A stretch of DNA of 64,000 nucleotides from Tenuifilaceae bacterium CYCD (GCA_036322835.1 AP027304.1:434001-498000); one strand, 5' to 3'. Positions 18,722 through 27,684 are shown, counted from the stretch's first letter. Made by a program: numbers and translations. The notes: generated from the letters alone by a model not told the origin.

Positions 18722-19326
18722 CATCAGACAACCTGTCGGAAAAAGCCAAATACGACCTCACCTTAGTGGAAAAAGCCATTAATGGTGATCAAAAAGCATA
18801 TTCCGAATTGTTAGATAGGTATCGGGATGCCATCTACTTTATGCTCCTAAAAATGGTGAATAACAAAAGCGATGCGGAGGATTTAACCCTTGAAGCCTTT
18901 GGCAAAGCATTCAAAAACATTCATCAGTATACGCCTAATTTCGCGTTCAGCACCTGGCTATTTAAAATTGCCACCAATAACTGTATCGATTTCATTAGGA
19001 AGCGCAAAGCAAATATAATCTCCATCGATCAGAACGTTGATGACCAAGAAGGATCTTACATACCGCCCACGGCAATGCTTTCTTCAGGAAATCCTGATCC
19101 GGAGGAAAACCTTATTAAGGAGCAAAACATTAAATTGGTACAGGAGATTGTATCAAAATTAAAACCGCGCTACCGCAAGTTAATTGAACTTCGATATTTT
19201 AAGGAGTACTCCTACGAGGAAATTGCCGATGAACTCAACCTTCCGCTGGGCACCGTAAAAGCACAACTATTCAGAGCAAGGGAATTGCTATTCAATATTT
19301 TAAACAATCTACCACCACACCATTAA
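18712..19326 (+). CDS. ECF-type RNA polymerase sigma factor
   Basis: A 204-residue sigma-70 family protein. Region 2 is seen in YSELLDRYRDAIYFMLLKMVNNKSDAEDLTLEAFGKAFKNI with the -10 recognition part FSTWLFKIATNNCIDFIRKRK. Region 4 is seen in RYRKLIELRYFKEYSYEEIADELNLPLGTVKAQLFRAREL. Regions 1 and 3 are missing, as usual for ECF factors. An acidic linker of about 35 residues joins the two. No anti-sigma gene lies next to it; it overlaps the glycosyltransferase gene and precedes rsmG by 4 nt. Its regulon cannot be predicted. Confidence 0.92.
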   Translation: MEIASDNLSEKAKYDLTLVEKAINGDQKAYSELLDRYRDAIYFMLLKMVNNKSDAEDLTLEAFGKAFKNIHQYTPNFAFSTWLFKIATNNCIDFIRKRKANIISIDQNVDDQEGSYIPPTAMLSSGNPDPEENLIKEQNIKLVQEIVSKLKPRYRKLIELRYFKEYSYEEIADELNLPLGTVKAQLFRARELLFNILNNLPPHH

Positions 19327-19330
19327 GTGC

Positions 19331-19951
19331 ATGGAAGCAATACTAAACTATTTTCCCGAACTAAGCCAAACACAACGCGCTCAAATTCAGGAATTGGATA
19401 AACTGTACAAACATTGGAATACTCAAATAAACGTGATATCGCGTAAAGATATCGACAATATTATGGTTCACCATGTGCTCCACTCGATGTCCATTGCTAA
19501 AATTATAAACTTTATGCGCGGAACACGCATAATGGATATTGGTACAGGTGGCGGTTTCCCCGGCATTCCTTTGGCAATAATGTTCCCCCAATGCCAATTT
19601 ACGCTAGTTGACTCCGTTGGAAAAAAAACGATTGTTGCTCAAGAGGTTGCCACGGCTCTTAATTTAAACAATGTCAACGTTATTAAAACCCGAGCCGAAG
19701 ATTTTCCCGAAAAGTTCGATTTTGTAGTAAGCCGGGCTGTGGCTCCTATCCCTCAACTCATAAACTGGACAAAAAAAAATGTGAAACAAGGAGGAGCCAA
19801 CTCTCTTCCCAATGGAATGATATTCCTAAAGGGTGGCGATATATCCGACGAGCTAAAACCTTACAGGAATATCTGTGAAAAATGGAATATCCAAAACTTC
19901 TTTGAGGAAGAATATTTCGAGGAAAAGTATATCATATATATACCGGCTTAA
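19331..19951 (+). CDS. rsmG: 16S rRNA (guanine(527)-N7)-methyltransferase
   Basis: A 206-residue SAM-dependent methyltransferase that modifies G527 of 16S rRNA. The SAM-binding motif reads IMDIGTGGGFPGIPLAIMFP, followed by the acidic FTLVDSVGKK. The later motif FDFVVSRAVAPIPQL is the conserved SRA signature of the GidB/RsmG family. The length is normal. Loss of this enzyme gives low-level streptomycin resistance in other bacteria, but the gene here looks intact. It is the last gene of the glycosyltransferase-sigma-rsmG run. Confidence 0.94.
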   Translation: MEAILNYFPELSQTQRAQIQELDKLYKHWNTQINVISRKDIDNIMVHHVLHSMSIAKIINFMRGTRIMDIGTGGGFPGIPLAIMFPQCQFTLVDSVGKKTIVAQEVATALNLNNVNVIKTRAEDFPEKFDFVVSRAVAPIPQLINWTKKNVKQGGANSLPNGMIFLKGGDISDELKPYRNICEKWNIQNFFEEEYFEEKYIIYIPA

Positions 19952-20032
19952 ACAAAATTTGAATTTCTAACCCAACTTCACGTTATTGAGCATATTTTAA
20001 ACAATATTCTTTTTTTAGTTTGAAAAATATTT

Positions 20033-20040
20033 TACCTTTG
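20033..20040 (+). promoter_or_regulatory. Putative -7 box of rpmH
   Basis: TACCTTTG matches TAnnTTTG. The leader to the rpmH ATG at 20117 would be about 70 nt, within the 165-nt gap after rsmG. Confidence 0.5.
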
Positions 20041-20116
20041 CAATCCCAAAAAACACATTTGGTTTTACAACTGATTGATAATCAAAGAAAGTAAAAAATA
20101 ATAAAAGGCTACTACA

Positions 20117-20272
20117 ATGAAAAGAACGTTCCAACCCTCGAACAGAAAGAGGAAAAACAAACACGGGTTCCGCGAGCGTATGGCAACAGCTAATGGTCGC
20201 AGAGTATTGGCTGCTCGTCGCGCAAAGGGAAGAAAGAAACTTTCAGTTTCCGATGAATATACCCATAAGTAA
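20117..20272 (+). CDS. rpmH: 50S ribosomal protein L34
   Basis: A 51-residue, highly basic protein beginning [20 protein letters not shown] and continuing through [25 protein letters not shown]. This is the almost invariant L34 sequence of the large ribosomal subunit. The C-terminal tail DEYTHK is a lineage-specific extension beyond the usual 44-47 residues. It has its own -7 box and a terminator directly after, so it is transcribed alone. It is not linked to rnpA or dnaA here, unlike the classic origin-proximal arrangement. Confidence 0.96.
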   Translation: MKRTFQPSNRKRKNKHGFRERMATANGRRVLAARRAKGRKKLSVSDEYTHK

Positions 20273-20294
20273 GATATTCTAAAATAATACAGGT

Positions 20295-20321
20295 AAAGGC
20301 GGGAATAATCCTGCCTTTTTT
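20295..20321 (+). terminator. Terminator after rpmH
   Basis: A stem of AAAGGCGGGA (20295-20304) with TCCTGCCTTT (20309-20318), including one G-U pair, has a 4-nt loop and a following T run. Confidence 0.8.
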
Positions 20322-20358
20322 GTTTAATAGCTATATTTACTCATCGAAATAAATTGAA

Positions 20359-21483
20359 ATGGATAATTCATTAACAAACTATCTTTCCGAATCCAAACAA
20401 GGAGAATTGTTTAAATCTATTGTAGACAAGGTTATAGCAAACCAGAGAATTACAGAAGAAGAAGCAATAAACCTTTACGAAAAAGCAGAACTTGGCTTGC
20501 TAGCCCAACTCTCCAATTTGGTTTGTTCCCGTAAAAATGGGAATCGAATTTACTTTAATAAGAACTTTCATATAGAGCCGACCAACCTCTGCATATACAA
20601 CTGTAAATTTTGCTCCTATCACAAAGGGGTTAACGATCCCCAAAGTTGGGAACTGAGCAAGAATGAAATTATTGATGCCGCAAAAAAATACATCGGGAAA
20701 GATGTAACCGAAGTGCATGTTACAGGAGGTGTTCACCCTAAATGGAATCTGGATTACTACTGTGAGATAGTGCAGAGCATCAAAAAAGTTCTTCCGAATA
20801 TACATGTCAAAGCTTACTCCGCCGTTGAATTGGAATACGTTATCAAAAAGGCCAAGTTATCGTACCGCGAAGGATTACGCAAGCTGAAATTGGCTGGACT
20901 GGGGTCAATTCCGGGTGGTGGTGCCGAAATTTTCGATCCTGAAGTTCGCGAGAAAATTAGTAACGACAAGGCATCCGGTAAGTCATGGTTGGAAATACAT
21001 GAAGCAGCACACCTCGAAGGCCTTTTTTCTAATGCTACAATGCTCTATGGACATATAGAAAGCTATAAGCATAGAGTAGATCACATGGCTGCAATTCGAA
21101 ATTTACAGGACAAAACCCATGGCTTTAACTGTTTTATTCCGCTTAAATTCAGATCCGAAAATAATCCTTTAAGCTACCTAGGAGAGGTAAATCTAACAGA
21201 AGATCTCCGCAACTTTGCTGTTTCCAGAATATTCTTAGACAACATTACACATATCAAAGCATACTGGCCCATGCTAGGAAAAGAAAACATCCAATTGGCC
21301 ATTGCATTCGGAATCGACGATATAGATGGAACAATAGATGACACCACTAAAATATACTCCATGGCCGGTGCCGAGGATCAAAAACCCAAAATGACAGTTG
21401 ATGTGCTAACACAAATAGTTCGGAATGCTGGTAAAATTCCTGCGGAAAGAGATTCGCTCTATAACCCAATTCGGGAATACTAA
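20359..21483 (+). CDS. mqnE: Aminofutalosine synthase (radical SAM), menaquinone synthesis
   Basis: A 374-residue radical SAM enzyme of the futalosine route to menaquinone, joining a chorismate-derived enol-pyruvyl compound to adenosine. The cluster motif is C78-x3-C82-x2-C85 in HIEPTNLCIYNCKFCSYHKG. Further family features are VTEVHVTGGVHPKWNLDYY, GLGSIPGGGAEIFDPEVR and the late HIKAYWPMLGKENIQLA. The related cyclase MqnC is similar in size, but the FCSYHKG and GGGAEIFDPEVR segments fit MqnE better. Its presence implies respiration with menaquinone made by the alternative pathway. The other mqn genes are not in this window. Confidence 0.82.
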   Translation: MDNSLTNYLSESKQGELFKSIVDKVIANQRITEEEAINLYEKAELGLLAQLSNLVCSRKNGNRIYFNKNFHIEPTNLCIYNCKFCSYHKGVNDPQSWELSKNEIIDAAKKYIGKDVTEVHVTGGVHPKWNLDYYCEIVQSIKKVLPNIHVKAYSAVELEYVIKKAKLSYREGLRKLKLAGLGSIPGGGAEIFDPEVREKISNDKASGKSWLEIHEAAHLEGLFSNATMLYGHIESYKHRVDHMAAIRNLQDKTHGFNCFIPLKFRSENNPLSYLGEVNLTEDLRNFAVSRIFLDNITHIKAYWPMLGKENIQLAIAFGIDDIDGTIDDTTKIYSMAGAEDQKPKMTVDVLTQIVRNAGKIPAERDSLYNPIREY

Positions 21484-21602
21484 ATTGTGGAGAGTAAATA
21501 AACGATTATCAGCAGATAACCAGTTATCCTGATAGACAGAACATGAACTACCCCGCAACCTTTTTTATGGTTGTTAAATCAATTTTTATCGGATGATATT
21601 GT

Positions 21603-21610
21603 TATTTTTG
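21603..21610 (+). promoter_or_regulatory. Putative -7 box of the PASTA-T9SS-pseudouridine synthase operon
   Basis: TATTTTTG matches TAnnTTTG and lies 33 nt before the ATG at 21644. Confidence 0.45.
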
Positions 21611-21643
21611 TGATCTATTTAAGTATCTACTTATTTTTTGATT

Positions 21644-22507
21644 ATGGAAAAAATTAAGGCTTTGCTTGTAAGACTTGTTCAGAACCCATACATTAAAACA
21701 GTTCTTATCGCTATGGGAATCTTCTTTTCCTTCCTGATTTTACTTATGATATACCTAAATGTATATACCCGCCACAATCAAAGTTTTCCAATACCCGATT
21801 TCAGAGGAAAATCATTGACTGAACTCAGAGAATTAGCTGAAGATGAAAATATAAGAGTAGAAATATCTGATTCTGTATACATATTTAATCGCAAGCCCGG
21901 CAGCGTGATCGATCAGAATCCCGAACCGGGCACTCATGTTAAAAAGAATCGTAGAGTTTTTATCACAATAAACGCCACAAACCCAGTAAAAGTTGAAGTT
22001 CCTAATGTTGTGGGGTATACAATGCGTCAGGCTAAGGCAATACTCGAACAACAAGGCTTAGAGGTTGGGACACTATCGTTTCGTCCGGATTTAGGGGTTA
22101 ACAACGTTCTTGATCAACGGTTTGAAGGAAAAACAATAGAATCGGGTGCTATGATTCCAAAGGGTTCGAAACTAAATTTAGTCCTTGGAATGGGAATGTA
22201 CGGCGAGAAAACTGGGCTACCTTTACTAATCGGTTTAAAACTAAATGATGCACAGAACAGAATCATTGAGGCATCGTTGAATATTGGAAAAATTAGGTTC
22301 GATGAAACAATAATCGACTACAAAGATTCGTTAGATGCAAGGGTTTATAGCCAATACCCTGCATACTCTGAGCCTAATGCCATTGGCTTTGGAACAAAGG
22401 TTGATATTTGGCTTACCTTAAATCAGTCGAGAATCCCAAAAATTGAACGTGCTTCAATCGATTCATTGTATAACGAGGAGGCATCGGAGGATGATGTTAT
22501 TGAATAA
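21644..22507 (+). CDS. Membrane-anchored PASTA-domain protein
   Basis: A 287-residue protein with a short cytoplasmic start, one membrane segment (VLIAMGIFFSFLILLMIYLNVY) and three PASTA repeats outside. The first begins FPIPDFRGKSLTELRELAED, the second VEVPNVVGYTMRQAKAILEQQGL and the third TGLPLLIGLKLNDAQNRI. PASTA repeats bind peptidoglycan fragments or muropeptides. In Gram-positives they sit on Ser/Thr kinases, but here no kinase domain is attached. An acidic tail (EEASEDDVIE) ends the protein. The ATG at 21644 is chosen over an in-frame TTG at 21638. It heads an operon with the T9SS cargo and pseudouridine synthase genes. Confidence 0.86.
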   Translation: MEKIKALLVRLVQNPYIKTVLIAMGIFFSFLILLMIYLNVYTRHNQSFPIPDFRGKSLTELRELAEDENIRVEISDSVYIFNRKPGSVIDQNPEPGTHVKKNRRVFITINATNPVKVEVPNVVGYTMRQAKAILEQQGLEVGTLSFRPDLGVNNVLDQRFEGKTIESGAMIPKGSKLNLVLGMGMYGEKTGLPLLIGLKLNDAQNRIIEASLNIGKIRFDETIIDYKDSLDARVYSQYPAYSEPNAIGFGTKVDIWLTLNQSRIPKIERASIDSLYNEEASEDDVIE

Positions 22508-22534
22508 AAAACATTTGATTTGAAAGTACTAAAC

Positions 22535-24475
22535 ATGACATTTAATAAAATAGCATTTACTTTTCTCCTTTCCATACCGATACTTATCGCCAATGCACAG
22601 GAAGTATTGGTAAACCTTTCTTCATACCCAATTCCCCAAAACGCACAAGTCAAAAAAAATACTAGCAAATCAAAAAGTGTATTAGCCCTACCTTTCTTCG
22701 ATGATTTCTCACGTCCTACAATATTCCCAACATCTGAACTTTGGGAAAGTTCTGGCGTAACATCTAACCAAAACTACGCCATAAACCCGCCATCCATTGG
22801 AGTGGCTACATTCGATGCAATAAATAATAAAGGCGAACTATACTCAACATTAACAACAACGCCGTTACCGGCCGATACTCTAACATCGCTCCCAATCAAT
22901 CTAAATTACGTCCCTAGCGATAGCGTTTACCTATCGTTTCTAATTCAGCCTCAAGGCTTGGGCTACCAACCCAACGCTAGAGATTCGCTGGTACTTGAAT
23001 TTTGGGATAACAGTCAGGCTATTTGGGTTAGAGCTTGGTCCGCTTCGGTTAATTTTTCGGAGCAAACTATGACCCAGAAAGACATCCTCAATGCAAAAAC
23101 AAAAACCACCCAATCCGATACCTTAAACCGAATATTTACCAATGCTATGTTGAACATAGGCGATACACGATTTCTAGCAACCAACTTTAAGTTTCGATTC
23201 ATTAACTACGCATCATTATCGACAAACCAAGTTATTCCAGGGTTATTATCCAACTCGGATCATTGGCATATAGATATGGTTTACCTTAACGTAAACAGAA
23301 CATTTGAAGACACCGTTTATAATGATGTTGCCTTTTCTGTTCCGATCCATGGTATGATGAAGAATTTCACCTCAATTCCTTGGAAACACTTCTCCGCAGC
23401 CTATCAAACCGAGTTTCCTAATCCTATCGAGTTCAACATCACCTATAAAAATCTAGGTCCCTACGTGTGGAATGTTTCAAGGAGATTTAAAATTACCGAT
23501 ATTTCAGGATCTCAGGCCGATTACACTTTTCTTGGAGGAGTTGAGGACGTTAATGCTTTCCAAGAATTCAACTATATACGATACTTTGATTATTCTTTTA
23601 GTTCTGCATGGGCTGACTCTGCTAAGTTTCATTTTCAATCCGACCTTCGCCTTTACAATGATATTTACACTACCACTGCTCATTTAATGAATAACGATAC
23701 GATCACAAGCACCCTCGAATTCCATAACTACTACGCACTCGATGATGGTTCGGCAGAATCGGGCTACGGCCTATATGGCGAAGGAACCGAAAATGGCATG
23801 GTTGCCTACAAATTCCACAACTATAAGGCCGATACGCTAAAAGGGGCTCTAATATACTTTAACAGAACCTTTGAGGATGCCAATCAGTTGTACTTCCTAC
23901 TAACAGTTTGGGATGCTAAAAATGGAAAACCCAATAATATTATCTACCAAAAAGAAGATTCCACATTATTCCAGGATAGCCTAAATAAGTTCTCGGTTTA
24001 TAGAATTGATCCAACATTTATACCCGAAGGCGATTTCTTTATGGGATGGACACAAGAAACCCAGGACATGTTAAATGTTGGTTTTGATAGAAATACCAAT
24101 AACCAAAACAGAATATTCTACAATATTTCAGGAAATTGGATAAACACACAGTTTGAGGGATCACTAATGGTTCGTCCTATATTTGGCAACATGTACCAAA
24201 TTCCAACAAACATTGACCCTGAAGACAATGATGATGAATCGGAATTTACCATTTACCCAAATCCTGCTAACGATTACATATCGTTCAAAACTATCGATAA
24301 TTCAAATATTTCATCTATACAGATAATTAACTCTACAGGTTGTGTTGTTCTAAATAAGACAACATCAAACCTTGAAACAATCAACGTACAAAATTTACCC
24401 ACTGGTTTTTATATCGTTAAAGCCTGTCCCCGATCCGGGAAATGCATAACTCGAAAACTTTTAATTGTGCGATGA
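22535..24475 (+). CDS. Secreted protein with type IX secretion sorting domain
   Basis: A 646-residue extracellular protein. It starts with a signal peptide (MTFNKIAFTFLLSIPILIANAQ). The C-terminal sorting domain has the usual FTIYPNPANDYISF, then ..IINSTGCVVLNK and LPTGFYIVK, and ends KLLIVR. This C-terminal domain directs cargo through the type IX secretion system and is removed or anchored at the cell surface. The body has no recognisable catalytic motif; it is beta-rich and resembles jellyroll-type modules. The ATG at 22535 opens directly on the signal peptide; a TTG at 22520 is less likely. The stop overlaps the next start as ATGA. Confidence 0.88.
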   Translation: MTFNKIAFTFLLSIPILIANAQEVLVNLSSYPIPQNAQVKKNTSKSKSVLALPFFDDFSRPTIFPTSELWESSGVTSNQNYAINPPSIGVATFDAINNKGELYSTLTTTPLPADTLTSLPINLNYVPSDSVYLSFLIQPQGLGYQPNARDSLVLEFWDNSQAIWVRAWSASVNFSEQTMTQKDILNAKTKTTQSDTLNRIFTNAMLNIGDTRFLATNFKFRFINYASLSTNQVIPGLLSNSDHWHIDMVYLNVNRTFEDTVYNDVAFSVPIHGMMKNFTSIPWKHFSAAYQTEFPNPIEFNITYKNLGPYVWNVSRRFKITDISGSQADYTFLGGVEDVNAFQEFNYIRYFDYSFSSAWADSAKFHFQSDLRLYNDIYTTTAHLMNNDTITSTLEFHNYYALDDGSAESGYGLYGEGTENGMVAYKFHNYKADTLKGALIYFNRTFEDANQLYFLLTVWDAKNGKPNNIIYQKEDSTLFQDSLNKFSVYRIDPTFIPEGDFFMGWTQETQDMLNVGFDRNTNNQNRIFYNISGNWINTQFEGSLMVRPIFGNMYQIPTNIDPEDNDDESEFTIYPNPANDYISFKTIDNSNISSIQIINSTGCVVLNKTTSNLETINVQNLPTGFYIVKACPRSGKCITRKLLIVR

Positions 24476-25533
24476 TTGATGACAATCTACAGAATTTAGA
24501 TGAAGATATAGACGAGTCGACCGAGGGGCAATCGGAGCTGTATGAGCATTTTCGCATCGAGGTCGATAAGGGTCAAGCACCAATTAGAATTGATAAATTT
24601 CTTACCGATAAAATCCGAAACGTAAGCCGTAACAGGGTTCAATCGGCTGCCGATGCTGGGAATATTCTGGTTAATGGCAAGGCCATTAAATCTTCTTACA
24701 AAGTAAAATCGCTCGATTCCATATCGATTGTACTGGCATACCCACCTCGTGAGGTGGATGTTAAGGCCGAGAATATTCCTATCAGCGTAATTTACGAGGA
24801 TGATGAACTGCTTTTAGTTGATAAACCCGCAGGAATGGTGGTTCATCCTGCGCACGGCAACTACACAGGAACGCTAGTAAATGCTCTGCTTTACCACTTA
24901 AAGGATGTGCCACTATTCAGCACCGGTGAGGTTCGCCCAGGGTTGGTTCATCGTATCGATAAGAATACCTCAGGAATTTTGGTAATAGCCAAAACCGAAC
25001 TGTCGATGAACAGGCTTGCCAAACAGTTCTTCGACCGTACTACATCGCGGAAGTACATTGCGCTGGTTTGGGGCGATATGGAAACGGAATCGGGCACAAT
25101 TACAGGTCATATTGGCCGTAGCATTCGCGACCGCAAAAAGATGCAGGTATTCCCCGATGGCGAACAGGGCAAACACGCCGTTACCCACTGGAAAGTGATT
25201 GAGCGGTATGGTTCCGTGACTTTAATTGAGTGCAAACTGGAAACAGGACGCACCCACCAAATTCGCGCTCATTTGGAGTATATTAAGCATCCGCTTTTCA
25301 GTGATGAGGTTTACGGAGGTGATAAAATTCTGAAAGGAAACCTGACCACAAAATACAAGCAGTTTGTAGAAAATTGCTTCGAGATCTGTCCCCGCCACGC
25401 GTTACACGCGCAAACACTAGGATTTACACATCCCACATCGGGCAAGGAGATGAACTTTGAATCGCCACTTCCCAACGATATGAGTACTCTAATTGAGAAA
25501 TGGAGAAAATACTCCGAAAATATTAATCAGTAA
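24472..25533 (+). CDS. RluA/RluD-family 23S rRNA pseudouridine synthase
   Basis: A 353-residue protein with an N-terminal S4 RNA-binding domain (IRIDKFLTDKIRNVSRNRVQSAADAGNILVNG) and an RluA-type catalytic domain. The catalytic aspartate is in GLVHRIDKNTSGILVIAKT, and LETGRTHQIRAHLEYIKHP is also diagnostic. With an S4 domain, this is the layout of RluD, which modifies helix 69 of 23S rRNA. RluC shares the layout, so the exact site is inferred. The ATG at 24472 overlaps the T9SS gene's TGA; an upstream in-frame ATG at 24442 would give a 34-base overlap and an atypical extension. Confidence 0.91.
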   Translation: MIDDNLQNLDEDIDESTEGQSELYEHFRIEVDKGQAPIRIDKFLTDKIRNVSRNRVQSAADAGNILVNGKAIKSSYKVKSLDSISIVLAYPPREVDVKAENIPISVIYEDDELLLVDKPAGMVVHPAHGNYTGTLVNALLYHLKDVPLFSTGEVRPGLVHRIDKNTSGILVIAKTELSMNRLAKQFFDRTTSRKYIALVWGDMETESGTITGHIGRSIRDRKKMQVFPDGEQGKHAVTHWKVIERYGSVTLIECKLETGRTHQIRAHLEYIKHPLFSDEVYGGDKILKGNLTTKYKQFVENCFEICPRHALHAQTLGFTHPTSGKEMNFESPLPNDMSTLIEKWRKYSENINQ

Positions 25534-25544
25534 TCACTTCTTTT

Positions 25545-25961
25545 TTATTTATCTTCCACTAAATCCCTAAATGTTGTATTAGACAATATCTCAAATGTAT
25601 TATCTCTAATTATTTTGAATGTTGATTTAATCCTACAACTATCCTCATTTTTACACAAGTCGCAGGGTTGGTATGCTTTTTCGGAAACGCAGTAAAGCAT
25701 TGCAATAGTACCCTCAAAATGACGAACAATTTCAGCTAGATTTATGGAAGACGGGTCTTTGAGTAAAAAGTAACCTCCATTTTTACCCAATTTACTTCCA
25801 AGCAAACCCATATTTTTGAGTTCCAGAAGTATATTTTCTAGGAATCGTTTAGGGATTCTTTCCGCTTCAGCAATATCGCCAATTTGTATTGCGCCTTTGC
25901 CATATTCTGCCGATAACTTAGTAAGGGCAAGGATGGCGTATCTTGTTTTATTCGATAACAT
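25545..25961 (-). CDS. Rrf2-family transcriptional regulator with four cysteines
   Basis: A 138-residue regulator beginning MLSNKTRYAILALTKLSAEY, with a winged helix (IGDIAEAERIPKRFLENILLELKNMGLL) and the wing GKNGGYFLLKDPSSINLAEIVR. Rrf2 proteins such as IscR and NsrR sense Fe-S status or nitric oxide through three cysteines in this region. Here Cys91, Cys100, Cys103 and Cys109 (LYCVSEKAYQPCDLCKNEDSC) could bind a cluster. Its ATG follows the TAG of the upstream Crp/Fnr gene with no gap, so the two were probably translated together. That upstream gene is now broken by an insertion sequence, so expression of this gene may be changed. Confidence 0.9.
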   Translation of the reverse strand: MLSNKTRYAILALTKLSAEYGKGAIQIGDIAEAERIPKRFLENILLELKNMGLLGSKLGKNGGYFLLKDPSSINLAEIVRHFEGTIAMLYCVSEKAYQPCDLCKNEDSCRIKSTFKIIRDNTFEILSNTTFRDLVEDK

Positions 25962-26218
25962 CTACCCTATTTTTGATATTTCACGCAACTTTTCAATATC
26001 AACAATCTCGATATTTCTTCCATTAAGAGCAATCACGCCCTCTTTGTTCAATTTCGACAATGTATTTATAACATTCTCGTGTGAACAGGCTGCAAATTCG
26101 GAAATTTCCTTTCGTGTAAGATTAAAACTATACTCACCATCGGAGTAAATATTCTCCCACAAATAAATCAACACATCGGCAATTCGTCCATACACGTGCT
26201 TGTGGGCAAGACTTATAA

Positions 26219-26228
26219 AATTAAAAAT
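26219..26228. repeat. Target-site duplication, left copy
   Basis: AATTAAAAAT occurs here and again at 27226-27235, directly bordering the inverted ends of the insertion element. The family usually makes 8-bp duplications, so two of the ten bases may be chance or part of the ends. Confidence 0.8.
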
Positions 26229-27225
26229 ATGATTATCCGCAATTATACCTTATTTTACCATACCAAGTATCTTCTACAGCAGCAACCATAAGTCGTTCAA
26301 ACAACTCTTTGCCAAAATATCTTCGATTGGTTTTATAACAAAACTCGTCCAGATAGTTTTGCAGGTACACGTCTTTTATTTTGTGATTGACTCCTAAGAA
26401 GTTTCTCTTTGCATTGCTAATCATGGTATGCACCCATGGGAGTACTCTTGAAGCCTCCTCGGGTGGTACTATCTTTTTGATATGTCTGGAGCTTATCTCT
26501 TTGATTTTGTTAAAACCACGCCAGCCATCACTCTTAATCACCGATGAAGAGCTGGTGCTCGCTGAGACTACTTTGTTCATCGTTTTCGACGAAGAGTCCG
26601 GAATGACAACCATCTTTACGTATCGGAATGCTGATGGCTTTTTGTTCCTGCGAGGTCGCCCCCGCCTGGGATCAACTTTGGCCATAACTAGAACTTTGCT
26701 TTGCCGCTGACTGCCTCTTCCTCTTTTGGTCAGCTCGTCATTTTCGTCCTCTGCATGGGTTCTGAAAAAGGCATCGTCCAGCTCGACAACGCCCTCCAAT
26801 TCATACCGCTCATCGCGCAATCCCATGACCGATCTGATCTTGTGCATCATGGCCCAAATCGGTTCGTAGCGCTTATGGCCAAGCTGCCGCTGAACCTCAG
26901 CAGCAGAGATCCCTTTTTTGGTCATGGTCATCAGGTAAATGGCGTACAACCAGTACTGAAAAGGTAGCTTCGATGACTCCATAACGGTGCCGCTTCGTAA
27001 GGTGGTTCTGTATCCACAGCTGCTGCAATCGTGCGAATTGTAGGTTTTGTTCCAGTAATGATGCGTATTGCCACACTTCTTGCAGACGACTCCTTTTCGC
27101 TCCTTAACGGTTCGAAAGTGTCTTATGCAGCTGGCTTCATCTGGATATTTCTTTACAAAATCGATAAAATTCATCTCAAGTGTTTTTGTAAAGATAATTA
27201 TTTTGGTACATTAGCGGATATGCAT
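26229..27225 (-). mobile_element. IS1595-family insertion sequence
   Basis: About 997 bp bounded by imperfect inverted ends. The left end begins ATGATTATCCGC and the right end, read on the other strand, begins ATGCATATCCGC; 16 of the first 21 positions match. It carries a single transposase gene on the minus strand, in the same direction as the gene it interrupts. Both ends and the coding frame look complete, so it may still be mobile. It is the only insertion sequence I see in the window. Confidence 0.88.
26233..27174 (-). CDS. IS1595-family transposase
   Basis: A 313-residue DDE-type transposase. The N-terminal zinc ribbon has Cys31-x2-Cys34 (CKKCGNTHHYW) and Cys50-x2-Cys53 (CSSCGYRTTLRSGTVM). 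A helical DNA-binding part follows (GISAAEVQRQLGHKRYEPIWAMMHKIR). The ISXO2-like catalytic domain starts at VVELDDAFF, with the second acidic residue in IKSDGWRGF and the third region around VHTMISNAKRNFLGVNHKIK. A basic insert (RRGRPRRNKKPSAFRYVK) lies between the first two. The stop codon falls inside the left inverted end. No frameshift or truncation is seen. Confidence 0.93.
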   Translation of the reverse strand: MNFIDFVKKYPDEASCIRHFRTVKERKGVVCKKCGNTHHYWNKTYNSHDCSSCGYRTTLRSGTVMESSKLPFQYWLYAIYLMTMTKKGISAAEVQRQLGHKRYEPIWAMMHKIRSVMGLRDERYELEGVVELDDAFFRTHAEDENDELTKRGRGSQRQSKVLVMAKVDPRRGRPRRNKKPSAFRYVKMVVIPDSSSKTMNKVVSASTSSSSVIKSDGWRGFNKIKEISSRHIKKIVPPEEASRVLPWVHTMISNAKRNFLGVNHKIKDVYLQNYLDEFCYKTNRRYFGKELFERLMVAAVEDTWYGKIRYNCG

Positions 27226-27235
27226 AATTAAAAAT
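27226..27235. repeat. Target-site duplication, right copy
   Basis: Second copy of AATTAAAAAT, matching 26219-26228. Collapsing the two copies restores the interrupted reading frame exactly. Confidence 0.8.
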
Positions 27236-27684
27236 TGCCGGCTGAAATGTACTTAAGGTTTGGTCGAACATTGCCAACATATACTCGCCGTGCTTAACGG
27301 CAACGGTTCGCAAAGCCCTTGTATCGATATGGCATATCTCACAATCCTCCAATGCTACAACGCTGAAAATATTTATCTCCTTGAAGAATAGATTTGCTCC
27401 ACCCAAAAGTTTTGGGCCTTTTACTATAGTTGTAATTATATTTCGTCCATCGGTACTCTGATAGCAAAACTTTACTATACCTTTATGTAAAAAAAGTAAA
27501 CTATTTGATTTTGCTCCCTGCTTATAAATGGTTTCACCTTTGGTGTATTTCATTTGATTGGAGGTTCTCCTAATCAACTCAAAATCGTCCTTAGGCATAA
27601 ACTTGCAACTCAAAAAGCGGAATAAACAAGAATCGCAAGAATATAAAGAATGCTTAATATCTTCCATAAATTTTAATACTGAAG

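Larger units (their letters stand above)
25962..27667 (-). pseudogene. Crp/Fnr-family regulator gene split by an IS1595-family element
   Basis: Two fragments on the same strand flank the insertion. The 5' fragment begins at ATG 27667 (MEDIKHSLYSCDSCLFRF) and carries the sensor barrel down to LSTFQPAIFN. The 3' fragment holds FISLAHKHVYGRIADVL and the HTH region (LTRKEISEFAACSHENVINTLSKLN). Deleting 1007 bp, the element plus one 10-bp repeat, joins them in frame as ...QPAIFNFISLAHKHVYGR..., giving 699 nt (232 residues), the size of the intact homologue at 5.1 kb. The N-terminal CDSCLFRFLSC (CxxC-x6-C) resembles an FNR-like cluster motif, suggesting a redox or oxygen sensor. As it stands the 5' piece runs into the element and stops at 27176, without DNA-binding domain. 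An in-frame GTG at 26195 could start the 3' piece. Confidence 0.93.

Noticed and set aside
19952-20116. Possible small RNA or riboswitch before rpmH
   Set aside because: Only a promoter-like box and an AT-rich leader are visible, with no convincing conserved fold.
26387-26967. Plus-strand open frames inside the insertion element
   Set aside because: They are shadows of the transposase gene on the other strand and have no recognisable protein features.
26219-27235. Exact size of the target duplication (8 or 10 bp)
   Set aside because: IS1595 elements usually duplicate 8 bp. Ten bases match here, but the shared bases cannot be divided between element and target from this sequence alone, so the ends at 26229 and 27225 are best estimates.
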